Assembly: GCF_029962835.1 (NCBI RefSeq)
Contig: NC_080577.1
Span: 6,076,001 to 6,140,000 of the forward strand
DNA from: Magnolia sinica
Lineage: Eukaryota; Streptophyta; Magnoliopsida; Magnoliales; Magnoliaceae
DNA length: 64,000 nucleotides
Direction of reading: 5' to 3'
Part shown: piece by piece, positions 45,690 to 57,030 of the stretch
Layout of the letters: each line of letters opens with the position of its first letter
Position numbering within the stretch: the first letter of the stretch is position 1
Position numbers and translations under genes: made by a program
The notes under the pieces: model-generated
Seen by the model: the letters and a program-made list of their open reading frames with translations, nothing else
The model's database searches: none
What the model was told of the DNA's origin: nothing

Positions 45690-47205
45690 GTTGAATTTCC
45701 TGTAGTTTTGGATTTTCGGTTTCTATCCTTAGCACATTTGGTGCATTATTCAATATTTGCTATCGATTATATATTAGAATTGGATGCTGCTCGTTATTCA
45801 ATCTCGTGGTTCTGTATGATTTGGTTTTTCTTAGCTTTCTTTTATTTATTTTTTATGTTGCCGATTTTGAAATCAGTTAAACATATTGAAAAAAAATTAT
45901 CAAATAAATTGAGGTCACCTCTTTGATTAGTGCATAAAGCAAATTACCTTTCTCTATCCCTATTGTTCCTTGTGGGCCTCGAGACATCTCAAACTCGGCT
46001 TGAAAGCTCGAAGCTCGAAACTGGCTCGAACTGTTTCAATTGCTGGCCGAGCCAAGCCGAGCTGGAGATGTTGGCTCGGTCATCAAGCCGAGCCGAGTTC
46101 AAGCTGGATGTGCTTGGCGACCGAGCTGGGTTCAGCTCGACTCGGTTCAGCTAGATGTACACCCCTAATGGTGAGAGAGCAATTTCTCAAACTTGCTGCA
46201 TTCCAATTTGTTCAAAGCCCGTGTTCAATCCATCCATAATGTAATTATTCTGTGCGTTTATCTCGAAAATCAAATCCGATAAATAATACCCAAAACTCTT
46301 CCATGCACGTGGGAGATGATAGCCTGGACTTAGAAAAACTGGAAGATTGCAGAACCATCTCTCTTTAACAACAAGTATGCTAGGTCCGGTCTACCCATAT
46401 ATAGATAGACCTAGCATGGATGGCTTATCTCTAAAAAATTAGGCCTATTAAACAATCATATCCATCTAATCAGTGGACAACATCAAATGGATGGTCTAAA
46501 CTAAAAATGGTTAATGGTCAAGATATGATTGTTTGGCAGGTTTGATTTTTGAAACATAAGCCATCCATGCAAGGGCCTAGGAGATGGATGGAAACGACTG
46601 AAAAATAACCCTACTATGTGTGCTTTGGAGAGACGGCACAAGTACTAAGATAGTACGCTTTTGTGCTGTTCTAATGTCAAGAACAGAAAAGGCAGTGTAC
46701 GTATCAAAAACTTGGGGGACAGATATCAATTCCCAAAAGGGAGGGAGAAAACAGAAAATAGCTTCTTACCGGATGGAAGTCTATATGGTCGGATTGTCCG
46801 CTTGGAATGGGAATGCCGTTGTCTACTTTGCGCAATGCATGGGGTGGAATGCCTGGCACTGGAACTGTAATTGGAGTAGGAAATCTCTGCATACATTTCC
46901 TTGAAAGAGTAAAACTCTCCATATTCTAATCTATTTACATGTGCAAGAGATGTTTTATTTGTTACAGTTACCATGATATAAATGGAAGCTGTCTCTTGTG
47001 TTTTGTAGCAGTGACCAACATGTGATAGGAAGCTAGTAAATGAATCCAAGGGCTAACGGAAAAGATGCACAAATGCAAACAAAAGAGTAAGGAAAAGGCT
47101 GAGACAAATACCGGGGCTGTCATTGGTTGAGGGAAACAAGGAGTCCCTTGGGTGAAAGCATTTGGAGCCCAGCCATCTTTGGATACCTGAAGGGAAGAGT
47201 CACGT

Positions 47206-47266
<61 letters not shown>

Positions 47267-49564
47267 TTACATGCTGATGTGGAGGGTGCCAATAGGAAGG
47301 ATCCAGAGGAGGAGGAGGCACCCATGATGGTGGCGGTGGAGATGGCGAATGGACCAGATGTTTCGGCCACAGATGTACAATGGACTGATCTACGGTCGGA
47401 TGGCCCCACACGTGCAATGGCCTGAAATGCTGGAAGGCAGTAGGGAGAGGAAGAGGAGGGAATCCCATTGTAGGTGCAATCCAAGGACCCATATCTCTCT
47501 TCCCTCCACCCCCATACATTTGCCGCCTTTGGCTCCAGCTTGCCGCCCCTGCTTCCCTTGCTAGCGTATGCTTCCGATGCGACCGATATTTCTGTACATA
47601 ACTCACAATATTCAGCCTCTTCATGCTATTCTTTGTTTTTTCAATTTAAGTCTACATCTCTTATAACTTTCATTTCTCCCAATCATGACTCCGGATCAGC
47701 CACCATGTGTTCCAACATTGGGCCCACATGTTGAGATGATCTGATGATCTTAACCGTCCATGTCCTTGATGCTACCACATGCAGACCAGTACATGAAACT
47801 TGAATTGAAAAAAATTTAGATGGTTCACATTCAACCCAAAATCATAGGTAAGGATCATCCTTCCAAGTGATTGGGCCATATCTTATGGTACCAGTGAGAA
47901 GATGGCGGCTCCTAATATTGGACCATCTCTGCGTGTGGGTCAACAGGGCTACAGAAGATGGCAATCCTGAGTTATAGCCACATTGTAGATAAAAAAAAAA
48001 AAAACCAGAAGCTCCCCATTTGAAGATGGCCCCATTGTACAAGTTATTGCAACCAAACCCTACTAAATATTGCAAATATGAGCTTTAGAAGATCTTTCAA
48101 TTCATTAGAAAAAACCAAACAGCCATTTCTATATTTTACTTAGGACCTCCAATCTTTCAAACAAAACCCATGTTTTTTTAATATGTTTTCCTAAATTAAA
48201 AAAGAGAAAAATGTTTTTTTTTTTTTAAATTGTTATATCTACAAGCTTCTTCTATCCATTACCAAGAACAAGGCTGAAATTCTTTTCTATGTTTTTGGGA
48301 AGGAAAGGAAAAAAAAAAACCATGTTTCCCATCAATGAAAACAAAAACATTTAAATAAATAAATTATTAAAAAAAAAAGAAAAAGAAGAAGAAGAAGAAG
48401 AAAAAAAACCAATTCATATCTAACATCAGAAAAGAAAGGTTGAAAAGAAAATGAAAATAGATAAGAGCTTGAAAATTTCAAACGGTGTAGCAGATAGAAG
48501 AGAGGTCTATGTACTTGAAGATGACTGGCAATGTTATGGCGCGTAAGACAATCAATCCCCATAAGCTCCAAAATCCGTGAAGGCACTGCCTTATCCACTC
48601 CCAGCTGCTCCACCACTTGAACAAATCGACGGTGCAGGTCTGGCGTCCAATCCACCTACACACAATCCGATGAAAGTTCACAAACAAAAACCAAAAAAAA
48701 AAGGAATTTGGGATAAATGATCAGGTGGTCTCATTCCCACTACAACTCAGTCTGGACACTTGATTGGGACCGTTCATAAGGTCCAGAACACATTTCATGG
48801 GCTACCATTAAAAATAAAATAAAAAATCATATCAATTGGATAATCAAATCCATTGGTAAGATGGATTTTCTTTTTTTTAATTTCACCAAATCCCAATTAC
48901 CTCTCTTCCCTTTTCTCACAAGACCCGTATCTAACATGCACCTTCAGAGTCTTGTGCTCATCCAGGACCAAACCAACCCATGATTTTATTGATGCCTTTT
49001 TCCACACTCATGATATATGGGACCATCTATTTATCTTGTAATTCAGTTTTATTGTGAGAGAGAACCCTACTCGAATCTCCTTAGCAATAGTTACACCATG
49101 GGCTCATGTTAGCACGCTCACACACACCCCTCGTTAGTACTTACCTTCACTTTCTTCCTCCCTTGGGACCCTTTGGCCTGCACTATTGCCGGCTTCCGGC
49201 CTCCATCGCCATCCCACAGCCCAGAATTTGCTGATGTCGTGACTGAGTCCTCTCTCTTACTCGCCAACTTCTCTCCTCCACTTGATCCCTTCTTCTCCTC
49301 CACTTTCTCAGTCACAGTCGTCGGTGGCGACATAGTCACCTCCGACGATGACTCCACCGGGAATTCTGTGAGCATCTCTGGGTCCATCTCCAAATCTGGG
49401 AGTACATCTCCATCATCAATTCCGACGAAGAGATCATCGAAGTTGATATCGTCAAGCAAGTTTGCCGACAACCCGTCAGTGAAATCGTCTGCTGCAGCCA
49501 AGAAGCTTTCCATCTCTCCCTCCCTTTCATTCTTGGAGCTTCTAAGAGGTGATACTGAAAGCAT
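43249..49564 (-). CDS. GLK: GOLDEN2-LIKE (GLK) GARP transcription factor
   Basis: Exons on the minus strand: 49564-49145, 48655-48515, 47591-47271, 47186-47112, 46886-46770, 43398-43249. All introns are GT-AG and phase 0. The product is 407 residues, the usual GLK size. GLKs are nuclear activators of chlorophyll and light-harvesting genes and drive chloroplast development (known for the family). The start MLSVSPLRS and the acidic part with [20 protein letters not shown] match GLK N-termini. The GARP Myb-like DNA-binding domain is residues about 141-193 ([45 protein letters not shown]). It is followed by [10 protein letters not shown], where most relatives have AREAEAASW, a proline-rich centre (residues 215-293), and the GCT box (residues about 295-407: [43 protein letters not shown]). 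The last intron (3.4 kb) holds a hAT-type element. Confidence 0.95.
44080..44285 (+). mobile_element. Ty1/copia pol relic (RNase H region)
   Basis: Plus-strand frames show scattered words of the copia RNase H region: FDAD, AGNP, MSGYCVF, and [16 protein letters not shown]. Short and badly broken. It lies in GLK intron 5 opposite to the gene. No LTRs were recognised around it. Confidence 0.55.
45094..46167. mobile_element. Non-autonomous hAT-type element carrying host gene sequence
   Basis: 1074 bp in GLK intron 5. Perfect 8-bp target duplication ATGGTGAG (45086-45093 and 46168-46175). Terminal inverted repeat TAGGGGTGTACA on both ends. Subterminal zones (45110-45310, 45985-46150) are dense in CTCGACTCG / GAGCTCGAG words, as in the elements at 227 and 51822. 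The central 650 bp is different in style and appears to be captured host gene sequence (separate entry). No transposase. Confidence 0.9.
45380..45960 (+). pseudogene. Captured 5' part of a maspardin-like gene inside the hAT-type element
   Basis: After a leader-like C/T-rich stretch with AAACCCTAACCC and (CT) runs, an ATG at 45555 opens 24 codons including [15 protein letters not shown]. This matches my memory of the N-terminus of plant maspardin (SPG21-like alpha/beta hydrolase: ...[18 protein letters not shown]...). The match stops near 45626, where a (CA)/(CT) microsatellite begins. The following 300 bp has a T-rich intron look. So it seems to hold leader, exon 1 and part of intron 1. It is opposite to GLK and lacks the catalytic part, so no hydrolase can be made. 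The gene identity is from recall and unverified. Confidence 0.6.
47209..47264. repeat. (GA)28 microsatellite filling GLK intron 3
   Basis: 56 of the 84 nt of intron 3 (47187-47270) are a perfect GA run, read as (CT)28 on the coding strand. It starts about 6 nt after the 5' splice site GTAATAT. The 3' end is CTTCCCTTCAG. Adjacent exons 3 and 4 align with GLK proteins with nothing missing. Confidence 0.92.
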
Positions 49565-49719
49565 TCCAAATTATGTAAAATAACCAAAATCCTTGCACAT
49601 ATTAACATGACACACACAAAACGTGTATCTTGTTGATGGTGTGCATGCACATGGTGCTGCATGTAGACCTCATCGTCAGTTGGATTGGATCGAGAGAGAA
49701 TTATCTGGTTTCTCAGCAA
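49336..49719 (-). other. Upstream open frame overlapping the GLK start
   Basis: An ATG at 49719, 155 nt upstream of the GLK ATG, opens a 127-codon frame that runs past the GLK start in another frame. If the GLK transcript begins upstream of 49719, this frame could reduce initiation at the GLK ATG. The transcript start is not visible here. The peptide shows no domain. Confidence 0.3.
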
Positions 49720-50011
49720 GTCGACGCCGGAAATCTGATGAGAGGAGGGAGAGGGAATTTGGAACTTATGGTTTGGTTTGGTTGGGTTTTTGGAGTGTAG
49801 GAGTATTCGGAGAGTGGAGAGAGAGATTATGTATCAACCACAACTTCTTGCGACATTTATGAGAATTTGTTTTCTGGGTTTTGTTTGGGCTTGTATTTGT
49901 TTTTCTTTTCTCTCTCTTTCTGGATCCTGTGGACTTGTTTTTTTGAAGGCTTTTGAAAATCAGAAGAGCTTGTGAGCTTGGTTTTATTTTTTATTCTCTT
50001 ATTTCAGTGGC

Positions 50012-50014
<3 letters not shown>

Positions 50015-50070
<56 letters not shown>
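50015..50070. repeat. (GA)28 microsatellite upstream of GLK
   Basis: A perfect 56-bp GA run about 450 bp upstream of the GLK ATG, read as CT on the gene strand. CT runs are frequent in plant core promoters and leaders. A regulatory role is possible but not shown. Confidence 0.9.
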
Positions 50071-50072
<2 letters not shown>

Positions 50073-50690
50073 AAATAATGTAAGAGGATCTGGTTTTTCC
50101 GTCTACAGAGGAAGGGAAAAAGGATGTCGAGTGGACGTAATTATACTGGCCTTTTCTTATAATGACAGCTATCTTCTTTCCATGCCACACCTACGTTGGA
50201 CCCACCAGTTTTCTCCGCCCAATACACTGTACACATTGGGCACATGTACTGGTGATCCCAATCGTTTATATGGTGGGTCCATTGACGATGTGATATGCCC
50301 AGAAAAAAATCTACACCGTCTGATGATATTAACTGTCAGATTGGGCGTTGTTAAATGTGACACGTAGTTTGTAACTGTATATTTCAGTGACGTAGATTTG
50401 ACCATCTGATAGGGAGATAATGGCGCGTAGCCCATCGCTGTCGTGGCCTAATGGCCAATTAATGGATTTATTTACCGAAAGGTGGGTCCCACTTGCGCAA
50501 CATTTGGGGTCGGACAGGACTATTTTTTTTTTCGTTCGAGCATTATGCTCGGCAGGGAGATTGTAAAAGTACTGTTCCAGTTTTCAATCCGCAATCTGTA
50601 CACTGATCCACGTGGGGCCGTTGTTCACTGATCCAAACGGATGCGGATTGCGTCCTGTCCCGCCCGTCTATGGCGATAACGTGCAGTTCT

Positions 50691-51178
50691 GTAGGCGGGT
50701 CCATCATTGTTTAACTGTTTATCGATGCTGTACATCCCTTTATTTATATCATTTTAACGTATGAGCACAAAAATAAGTCAAATCCAACGCTATAGTGGAC
50801 CACACTATTGATGACTCTTTCATTCCATGCAACTTGCATTTAATGTTGCATGCAACCCAGCTTACTATTTGGCGTGGTCTACTTTAGTGATCTATCTGCC
50901 TCATTTTTTTACCTCATACGTTAAAATAATACTTCATTTGTACGCACATACATTAATACGACGTCCTAATTTAAGGTATATACATGAAAATGAGGCAGAT
51001 CTAACGCTCAATGGAATACACCAGATAATAAGCCTAGTTGCATTAAATGCAAAAGTCATATATGGTGTGGTCCACTTCAATGTTAGATATAACTTATTTT
51101 TGTACTCATACCTTAAAATAAGATGAGAAAAGGAATGAATGACATAAATAAATCAGATACATCACGATGGGCTCACCC
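50691..51178. mobile_element. Two short fold-back-type elements in a row
   Basis: Words TATCATTTTAACGTATGAGC, AGTGGACCACACTATTG, CGTGGTCTACTTTAGTG, CTGCCTCATTTTTTTACCTC make one short element (to about 50925). ATGAAAATGAGGCAGATC, GGTGTGGTCCACTTCAATG, ATACATCACGATGGGCTC make a second. Both are shorter and more diverged than the main family. Confidence 0.55.
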
Positions 51179-51280
51179 ACAAAATTGACTGTCTAGAGAC
51201 CAGTGGGATAGGACACGATCCTTATACGGGTGGAGGCAGGACAAAATACGCCTACGTTTGTGATGCGGATTGCATACCAC

Positions 51281-51662
51281 CCGCCTGTCTCCATTTTTCT
51301 TGGTATCATTTTAGGGTATAAGTCCAAAAATTAGGAAGATTCAAGGCTCAAGTGGGCCACATCACATGAAGCAGTGGTGATAATGATTCTCACTGTTGAA
51401 ACTTTCCTAGGGCCCATTGTAATGTTTATTTTTCGTCCAACCTATTCATAAAGTTATGTAGTCTTGAATGAATAGAAAACACAAATATCAGCTCCATCCA
51501 AAACTTCCGTGGCCCCTAAAAGGTTTTCACTGGCAACAATTTAATCCCCATTGTGTAGTCAACTTGAGCCTTTGATCTACCTCACTTTTGGGCTTATACT
51601 CTAAAACAATATGAAAAAAAGGATGGACGGTGTGGATAAGACCCATACATCACGGTGGCCAC
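51281..51662. mobile_element. Fold-back miniature element
   Basis: Left arm with TATCATTTTAGGGTATAAGT and CAAGTGGGCCACATCACATG, centre ACACAAATATCAGCTCCATC, right arm GGATGGACGGTGTGGATAAG then ATACATCACGGTGGCC. The extreme left end is not preserved. Confidence 0.75.
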
Positions 51663-51821
51663 TCAAAGCCCCTGCCTGTTCCCAACAGTGGTAGGATGCA
51701 ATGTGTTCCTTAAAATGATATGGAGAAAGGATGGATGACGTGTATAAATAGATGCATCTCGGTGTACTCGCCCACGGAACTGATCGTTCGGGGCTAGAGA
51801 TGGGCGGAGGTAGGACACAAT

Positions 51822-52437
51822 TAGGGGTGTACACCGAGTCGAACGAAGTCGAGCTGGCCTCAGCTTGACTTGGCTTGGCCACTAGCTAACCCTTGCTTGA
51901 ACTCAGCTTGGTCTTCAAGCCTGATTGGCCATCCTGGCTCGGTTCAGTCAGCAGCTCGGGCCAGTTCGAGCTAAGTTTGAGCTGAGTTCACCTGTGCAAC
52001 ATTTTCACAAACACATGGACTGCGCTTTCAAATTAAATCTCACTGTATGTAAAACAATAGTAGTGATTTTACAGATATTTTATCAAATACCCTCTAAACA
52101 ACATCAAAATTAAGGGAAAAAGGGTATTTGTTTCATATACATACCTTCCTTGCCACCAATCACACTTTGTTGAGTCATTTCATCAAACACTTGGTAAGCA
52201 ACATCAATATCAAAGTAACCGAGTCACCAAACTGATTTGATCCGAGTTTGATTCAATTTGTATTCGATTTGAGTCGACTCATGCTAGGGCCCGTTCGAAC
52301 TCGACTCAAACTCATTTTTGAGCTCAAAAAATCAGCTCAACTTGGCTCGAACTCAGCTTTGAACAGAGTCGAATCAATCTTTTTCAAGCCGGATTCCAGT
52401 GAGCTAACCAAGCTAGCTCAGTTTGTGTACACCCCTA
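51822..52437. mobile_element. Non-autonomous hAT-type element
   Basis: 616 bp, ends TAGGGGTGTACAC in both directions, flanks GACACAAT and GACGCAAT (7 of 8). Same family as 45094-46167, with CTCGAACTC/GAGCTGAG-rich subterminal zones. The central 200 bp (51990-52230) differs from the centre of the other copy. On the minus strand it holds an open stretch with VAYQVFDEMTQQSVIGGKEG, which faintly recalls a PPR motif and may be another captured piece (weak). Confidence 0.82.
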
Positions 52438-53880
52438 GACGCAATCTGCGTCTGTTGCAGACCACTTATATTATTGGCCCCACTGTGAATGGCCGATGGA
52501 CCAAAAATCTCTCGGCTGGAAAATTCTTAAACCTTATCGTCAGTGGCTAACAAAGAAACGGTCAAGAAAGCAAGTACAACATCGGTTCCATTCAGCCAAT
52601 AGAAGACTAGATATTCTACCGCCAGGATCTTTCACTCTACCAGATACTGTGGTGGTGTGCGCCAGCCACGGTGAGTCCCATCGAACCAGTGCTTTGGACC
52701 TCACATGTACGAACTTACCGTACAATCTCTAACCTGACAATGATATAATACCTCTGGGAGAAAAACTTTGATACTTTAGCGGAGCATGATGGATGATAGG
52801 CAGACACTATACAAATTAATAAACATTGTATACGTGTCATGCGTAGCCAGTGTATCAAACATGCGGTGAGTCTCTTGCACGCAGCATGGGGCTAAACGCT
52901 TCGTCATATATTTTAACGTGGAAATATCGCCCGTCACATTTGTGTACAAGGGTGCTGCAAAAACTATACATCCATCGCAGGCCAACATGAAAATATTTTA
53001 TTTAAGGTAGGTGTAACAACTTGGATTTTGTAACCACTTGATACCTTAATTTAAATTTTTTAATAATTTATTTATTTTTATTAATATAATTAAGGATTTA
53101 ATGTAAGTAAAAGCACTCTTAATGAAGAGATAGGTTGGTGGAATTTTATTTTTATTTTTTTTGTAATTTCTTACCTAAAAATTTTAGATTCAGCAAAAGA
53201 ATATAGTTGATTCATTCTGCGTCAATCATTTTAATCTAATGGAGAAGTTTTGGACAATATAGAATTATTTTTTAATAAGTTTCTGCAACAAAGATAATTA
53301 ACTATGAAAAATTCAATTGTTTCAGTCTAATGAGATCCGAATATATGGATCTTAAGGCCAAATTGTGTTAGAACCTCAAATCTTAGATTGGATTAATGAA
53401 TAAATTTCTCATAGTGATCTTTGAAATTTTATAGTTAATGATAATTCTGTCAAAAACAGTTCAACTATCAAATTATAGATGCAAGATGTTCGGATCTGAG
53501 CAATCCTTTAATTTTTTCAAATTTGACTATGAGGAAAATCATTGGATGGGTTGGACCCAATTCCATAATCAATGTAATCAATCAAAACTAAGAAACAAGT
53601 AGAAAATTCTATTTTTTTCTGGAAAAAATGATTTTTGTAACAGACAGAATCCATCCGATTTCGATTGATTGATCGATCGATTCGATCGATAGAAAGGGTC
53701 AATTTTTGTCCAATGATCAAATTCAAAAAATTCATAACCTGATTTGAGTAAATCGAACTCGAGATTCGATCGATTGAGAAGATTTTTGAGCGATCCTGAT
53801 CGATCGATGGTAATCAAAATTATCTAGTGAGTAAACTGATTTAATCCAACTACGCTCGATCAATCAACAAGCAGGGGTTC
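52438..53880. other. Intergenic, possibly an older LTR-like repeat
   Basis: No gene. TGTAACAACTTGGATTTTG at about 53012 resembles the start of the element at 53881 (TGTAATGTCTCGG), and the A/T-rich stretch after it could be an older related LTR into which the 53881 element inserted. No right end was found, so this stays open. GATCGATCGATT-rich words at 53660-53820. Confidence 0.35.
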
Positions 53881-56800
53881 TGTAATGTCTCGGAAAAATC
53901 CGTACAAAGAACCGAGTATCACCTCAGGCAGAAATACCTAAGGACTGTACCCTGTTGTAATTTAGATGAAACTTAATTAAGTGCTAAACTAAATTAATCG
54001 GTAGATTTAACTCGAACCATCATTTCCACAAATGGCAAGACCTAAAACTATCAATACTGCTAACTCAACACTACTTAAAAACCTAGGAGAAATCCCACGA
54101 GCCTGTGGCTCTCGGGAGTACGTTGAAACTTCATATCAGACCCGGACCGCGCGTCGAGAATCCGATGATCGCGAAACTATAGGGTTATGTCCACCTTACT
54201 GGGCTAAACAACCATCGCTGGAATCGAGCTCAGATGGTGTTCAGAAATATTCAATTTGAATGTTGAGTGAAGTATGTGAGAAACGCGAATATCCATAGAA
54301 AAGGTATTGAAACTTAAATGAATTGGGTCATTCACTCACAGGCGAAATTGAAGATTTTAGACGGTCAGTTTCTGACTTAACTTCACCCATGGGAAAAGAA
54401 AATTTTCTTACGCATATCCGTATATTTATGGTCCCGATCGAGTAAGTACAACCGTTGATCTGACATAGGTCATCCACGGTCGATCAGCCTATCCAATCAC
54501 GCCGAAATCACATCCTAGCATATATACATTGTCAGGGAACTTACCCTATAACGTATGTGAAAAGTGGACCTCCCTGTGAGCCCCGTTTGTCGAAAATAAC
54601 TGCCCAAAGGGTGTAATCCATGTATGTAGTGACCTTGGAGCCATTTACATCACTACTGGGCCTATATATAGCTCTTACACCACCCCATCTCTCTCTCATA
54701 CGAATTTCTCCAAACCCTAGGAGAGAGAAGAGAGAAAAAAAGAGAAAAGAGTAAGGAGAGGAGAAAATTTGAGAAATAGTTACTGTGATTCTCTCCCACG
54801 ACTCCACTCCCCGAATCACTTTCCTGTAACACTACACAACCTGTTTCGGCTACGATTTGGTTAAGAAATCCTAACCCTAATACTGTAATTGAGATCCAGA
54901 ATGGTTGTTTGTCAACCTAGCTAACAGATTCCACCATTAGGTACCCGACGTTCTGTTTTCAGGAACGTAAAATTTGAACCAAGTCCAAATCAAGTATTCC
55001 GACGAAAGGTGCGGACTATAAACGTTTAGGTTATGGTTTTCAATGCTTTCAATGTCAGTTAATAATTTATGTCTGACTTGATTGCTACTATATCGTCTTA
55101 GACACGCTGATTTTGATGTAATATATATGTATATACTACGTTGAATAAAAGATGCATCTCATGTGTTTGTTGAAATATTTAAATGAACATGTGAACCTGA
55201 TTTGTGCTTGCCATGACTACTAATCTGGGATTCATGGTTGTCATATGCATGATGACCTCTTTGTATAAGGAATTGTCATAATATATGTCGTAACTAATTT
55301 AGTCTATATATTTTGGTAAAGTGTAACTCAAGTGTTTGATAAATTGTCTAAATGAGAAATTGCTGATGATTTGTATTTATTAAGGGTATTAAGATAGGAT
55401 TCTCAATTACCTTATCCATATGTATAGTTTTCTTCATGTAATCTCAATTTCGTCTACGCAAGTTATGGATAAAATGCAAGTGTTAGGTATGGGCTCAATG
55501 TGTATGATAAAATGCTAAAATGAGCAATTTATTTAGATTGTTTGCTAAATGCTGAGATTATTATCACACGTGCCTACCCATTGCATCTGAGTAAGATTGG
55601 GGCTACAATATAGTCCAGGAAATCGGTAACAGTTTCTGTTCGGGTGACTAAATTAGTCTCACCACATTGGGTAACTCGACGAATCCGTGTCGTACGATGA
55701 TTGTCGATAGTGGTTAGGCCACAAGGGGTGTTTATGCGCTTCATGTCGATTAAGCCAATGTGTGCTCGTACCAATCGAACTTATCAAATAAACAGATTGG
55801 CCTATTATATGTTTACCATGTATGGACATCACTGCTTGAATCTAAGGTATCACTTAATAATGTAAAAGCCTGTTTCAACCATGGTACCACAATCTGCTAA
55901 GACTCATGAGCCGGGCATGGTGGTATGGGACACCGTGGTCGAGCGTCGGCCTACGCTGGGGTGACAAGTGTCCCTGTAGTGACCATTGAGCAACCCAAAC
56001 TTGTGAGCCGGGTATGGTGGTATGGGATACTGTGTTCGAGTTGTCGGCCTACGCTGAGGTGACGAGCCTCCCCGTAGTGACCGCGAGTATAAACTTTAAA
56101 TTTGCCTATCGACTGTTTTTCATTAAGGGTAATGCCCTACAACTTGCCTATCATATGTGATTAACTATGATTGACGACCCTAGATGGATACTTTGGTTTG
56201 AGTTAATGATACAAAGGGAGGTACCTTAGCTTCCCGAACCTGCTGTATGAATAAGCTTAATTAAGTACTCGGTTAACACGGCCATGCATCGTATTGCATT
56301 AGTTAGGATGTGCTTTTGGCAAGGAATGTGCACTTTAGGGAGTGTTGTCATATGCGAACTTGGTTATCGGAGTCGCTTGTGAGGGAGCTTTGTGCGAAGA
56401 CATACATCATTACCTGCATGTCATTCTTACATTAACAAGAGTAGCTAGGAAGTGATTGTTGTGTTGCTTTATCATTACTGTTTGATTGACTTGATAACAT
56501 GTTAACATTTGCCTTATATTACCACTGAGTTGATCAGTCACTCCCACCCTGGGACGGTGTTTTAAAACACCAACCAGACTCTATTGTAGATGCAGGTAAT
56601 GGGGAAGTCTATGCAGCGGAGTTGGACTTCATAGATGAGGAAGAAGAATTCTCCTACGTTCAGCTCTCAGGCAGGTCTATATAGACCTAGTGCTGATTCG
56701 ACGGGATTACGGGGACATATGCATTAGTTGGACACTTTACATTTTGATATTTTATCTATTTTGAAACAATACATGTATATATTCAACCCGGTTACATAAT

Positions 56801-57030
56801 TATACTCTAGAGATTGTGAAACACTTACCTGTTCAAATATATATGTTTCAGTCTTCCGCTTGCTTAATTTAATTATATCGAGAGTATGATATGTTATTTT
56901 GGTATAATCTCACTCATGTTTAACTTATTGATATGGATGAAATCTGAACATCATTATCTATATTGCATAAGTGATGTGCTAGATCTCGAGAGTAGAACTT
57001 TGCTCGACCCTCGAAATCCGGGACGTTACA
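53881..57030 (+). mobile_element. 3.15-kb LTR-like unit, probable solo LTR of a long-LTR Ty3 element
   Basis: Begins TGTAATGTCTCGGA and ends TCCGGGACGTTACA, so the ends form a short inverted repeat with TG and CA. Perfect 5-bp flanks GGTTC (53876-53880 and 57031-57035) point to integrase-type insertion. It contains CCTATATATAGCTC at about 54660, a good TATA box followed by a C/T-rich leader, and no recognisable protein region. Length and ends recall the long LTRs of the Del/Tekay group (inference). It looks old but structurally whole as a unit. Confidence 0.75.
55905..56090. repeat. Tandem duplication of about 90 bp in the LTR-like unit
   Basis: Two copies of a G/C-rich unit with TGAGCCGGGYATGGTGGTAT, GTCGGCCTACGCTG and GTAGTGACC (about 55905-55983 and 56005-56090). 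They contrast with the A/T-rich surroundings. Confidence 0.75.

Noticed and set aside
45391-45926. The SLSLSL/HTHTHS frame as a host gene
   Set aside because: Only the first 24 codons look like a real protein start. The rest translates a microsatellite and intron-like DNA within a transposable element.
49173-49583. A 136-codon plus-strand frame
   Set aside because: Antisense shadow of GLK exon 1.
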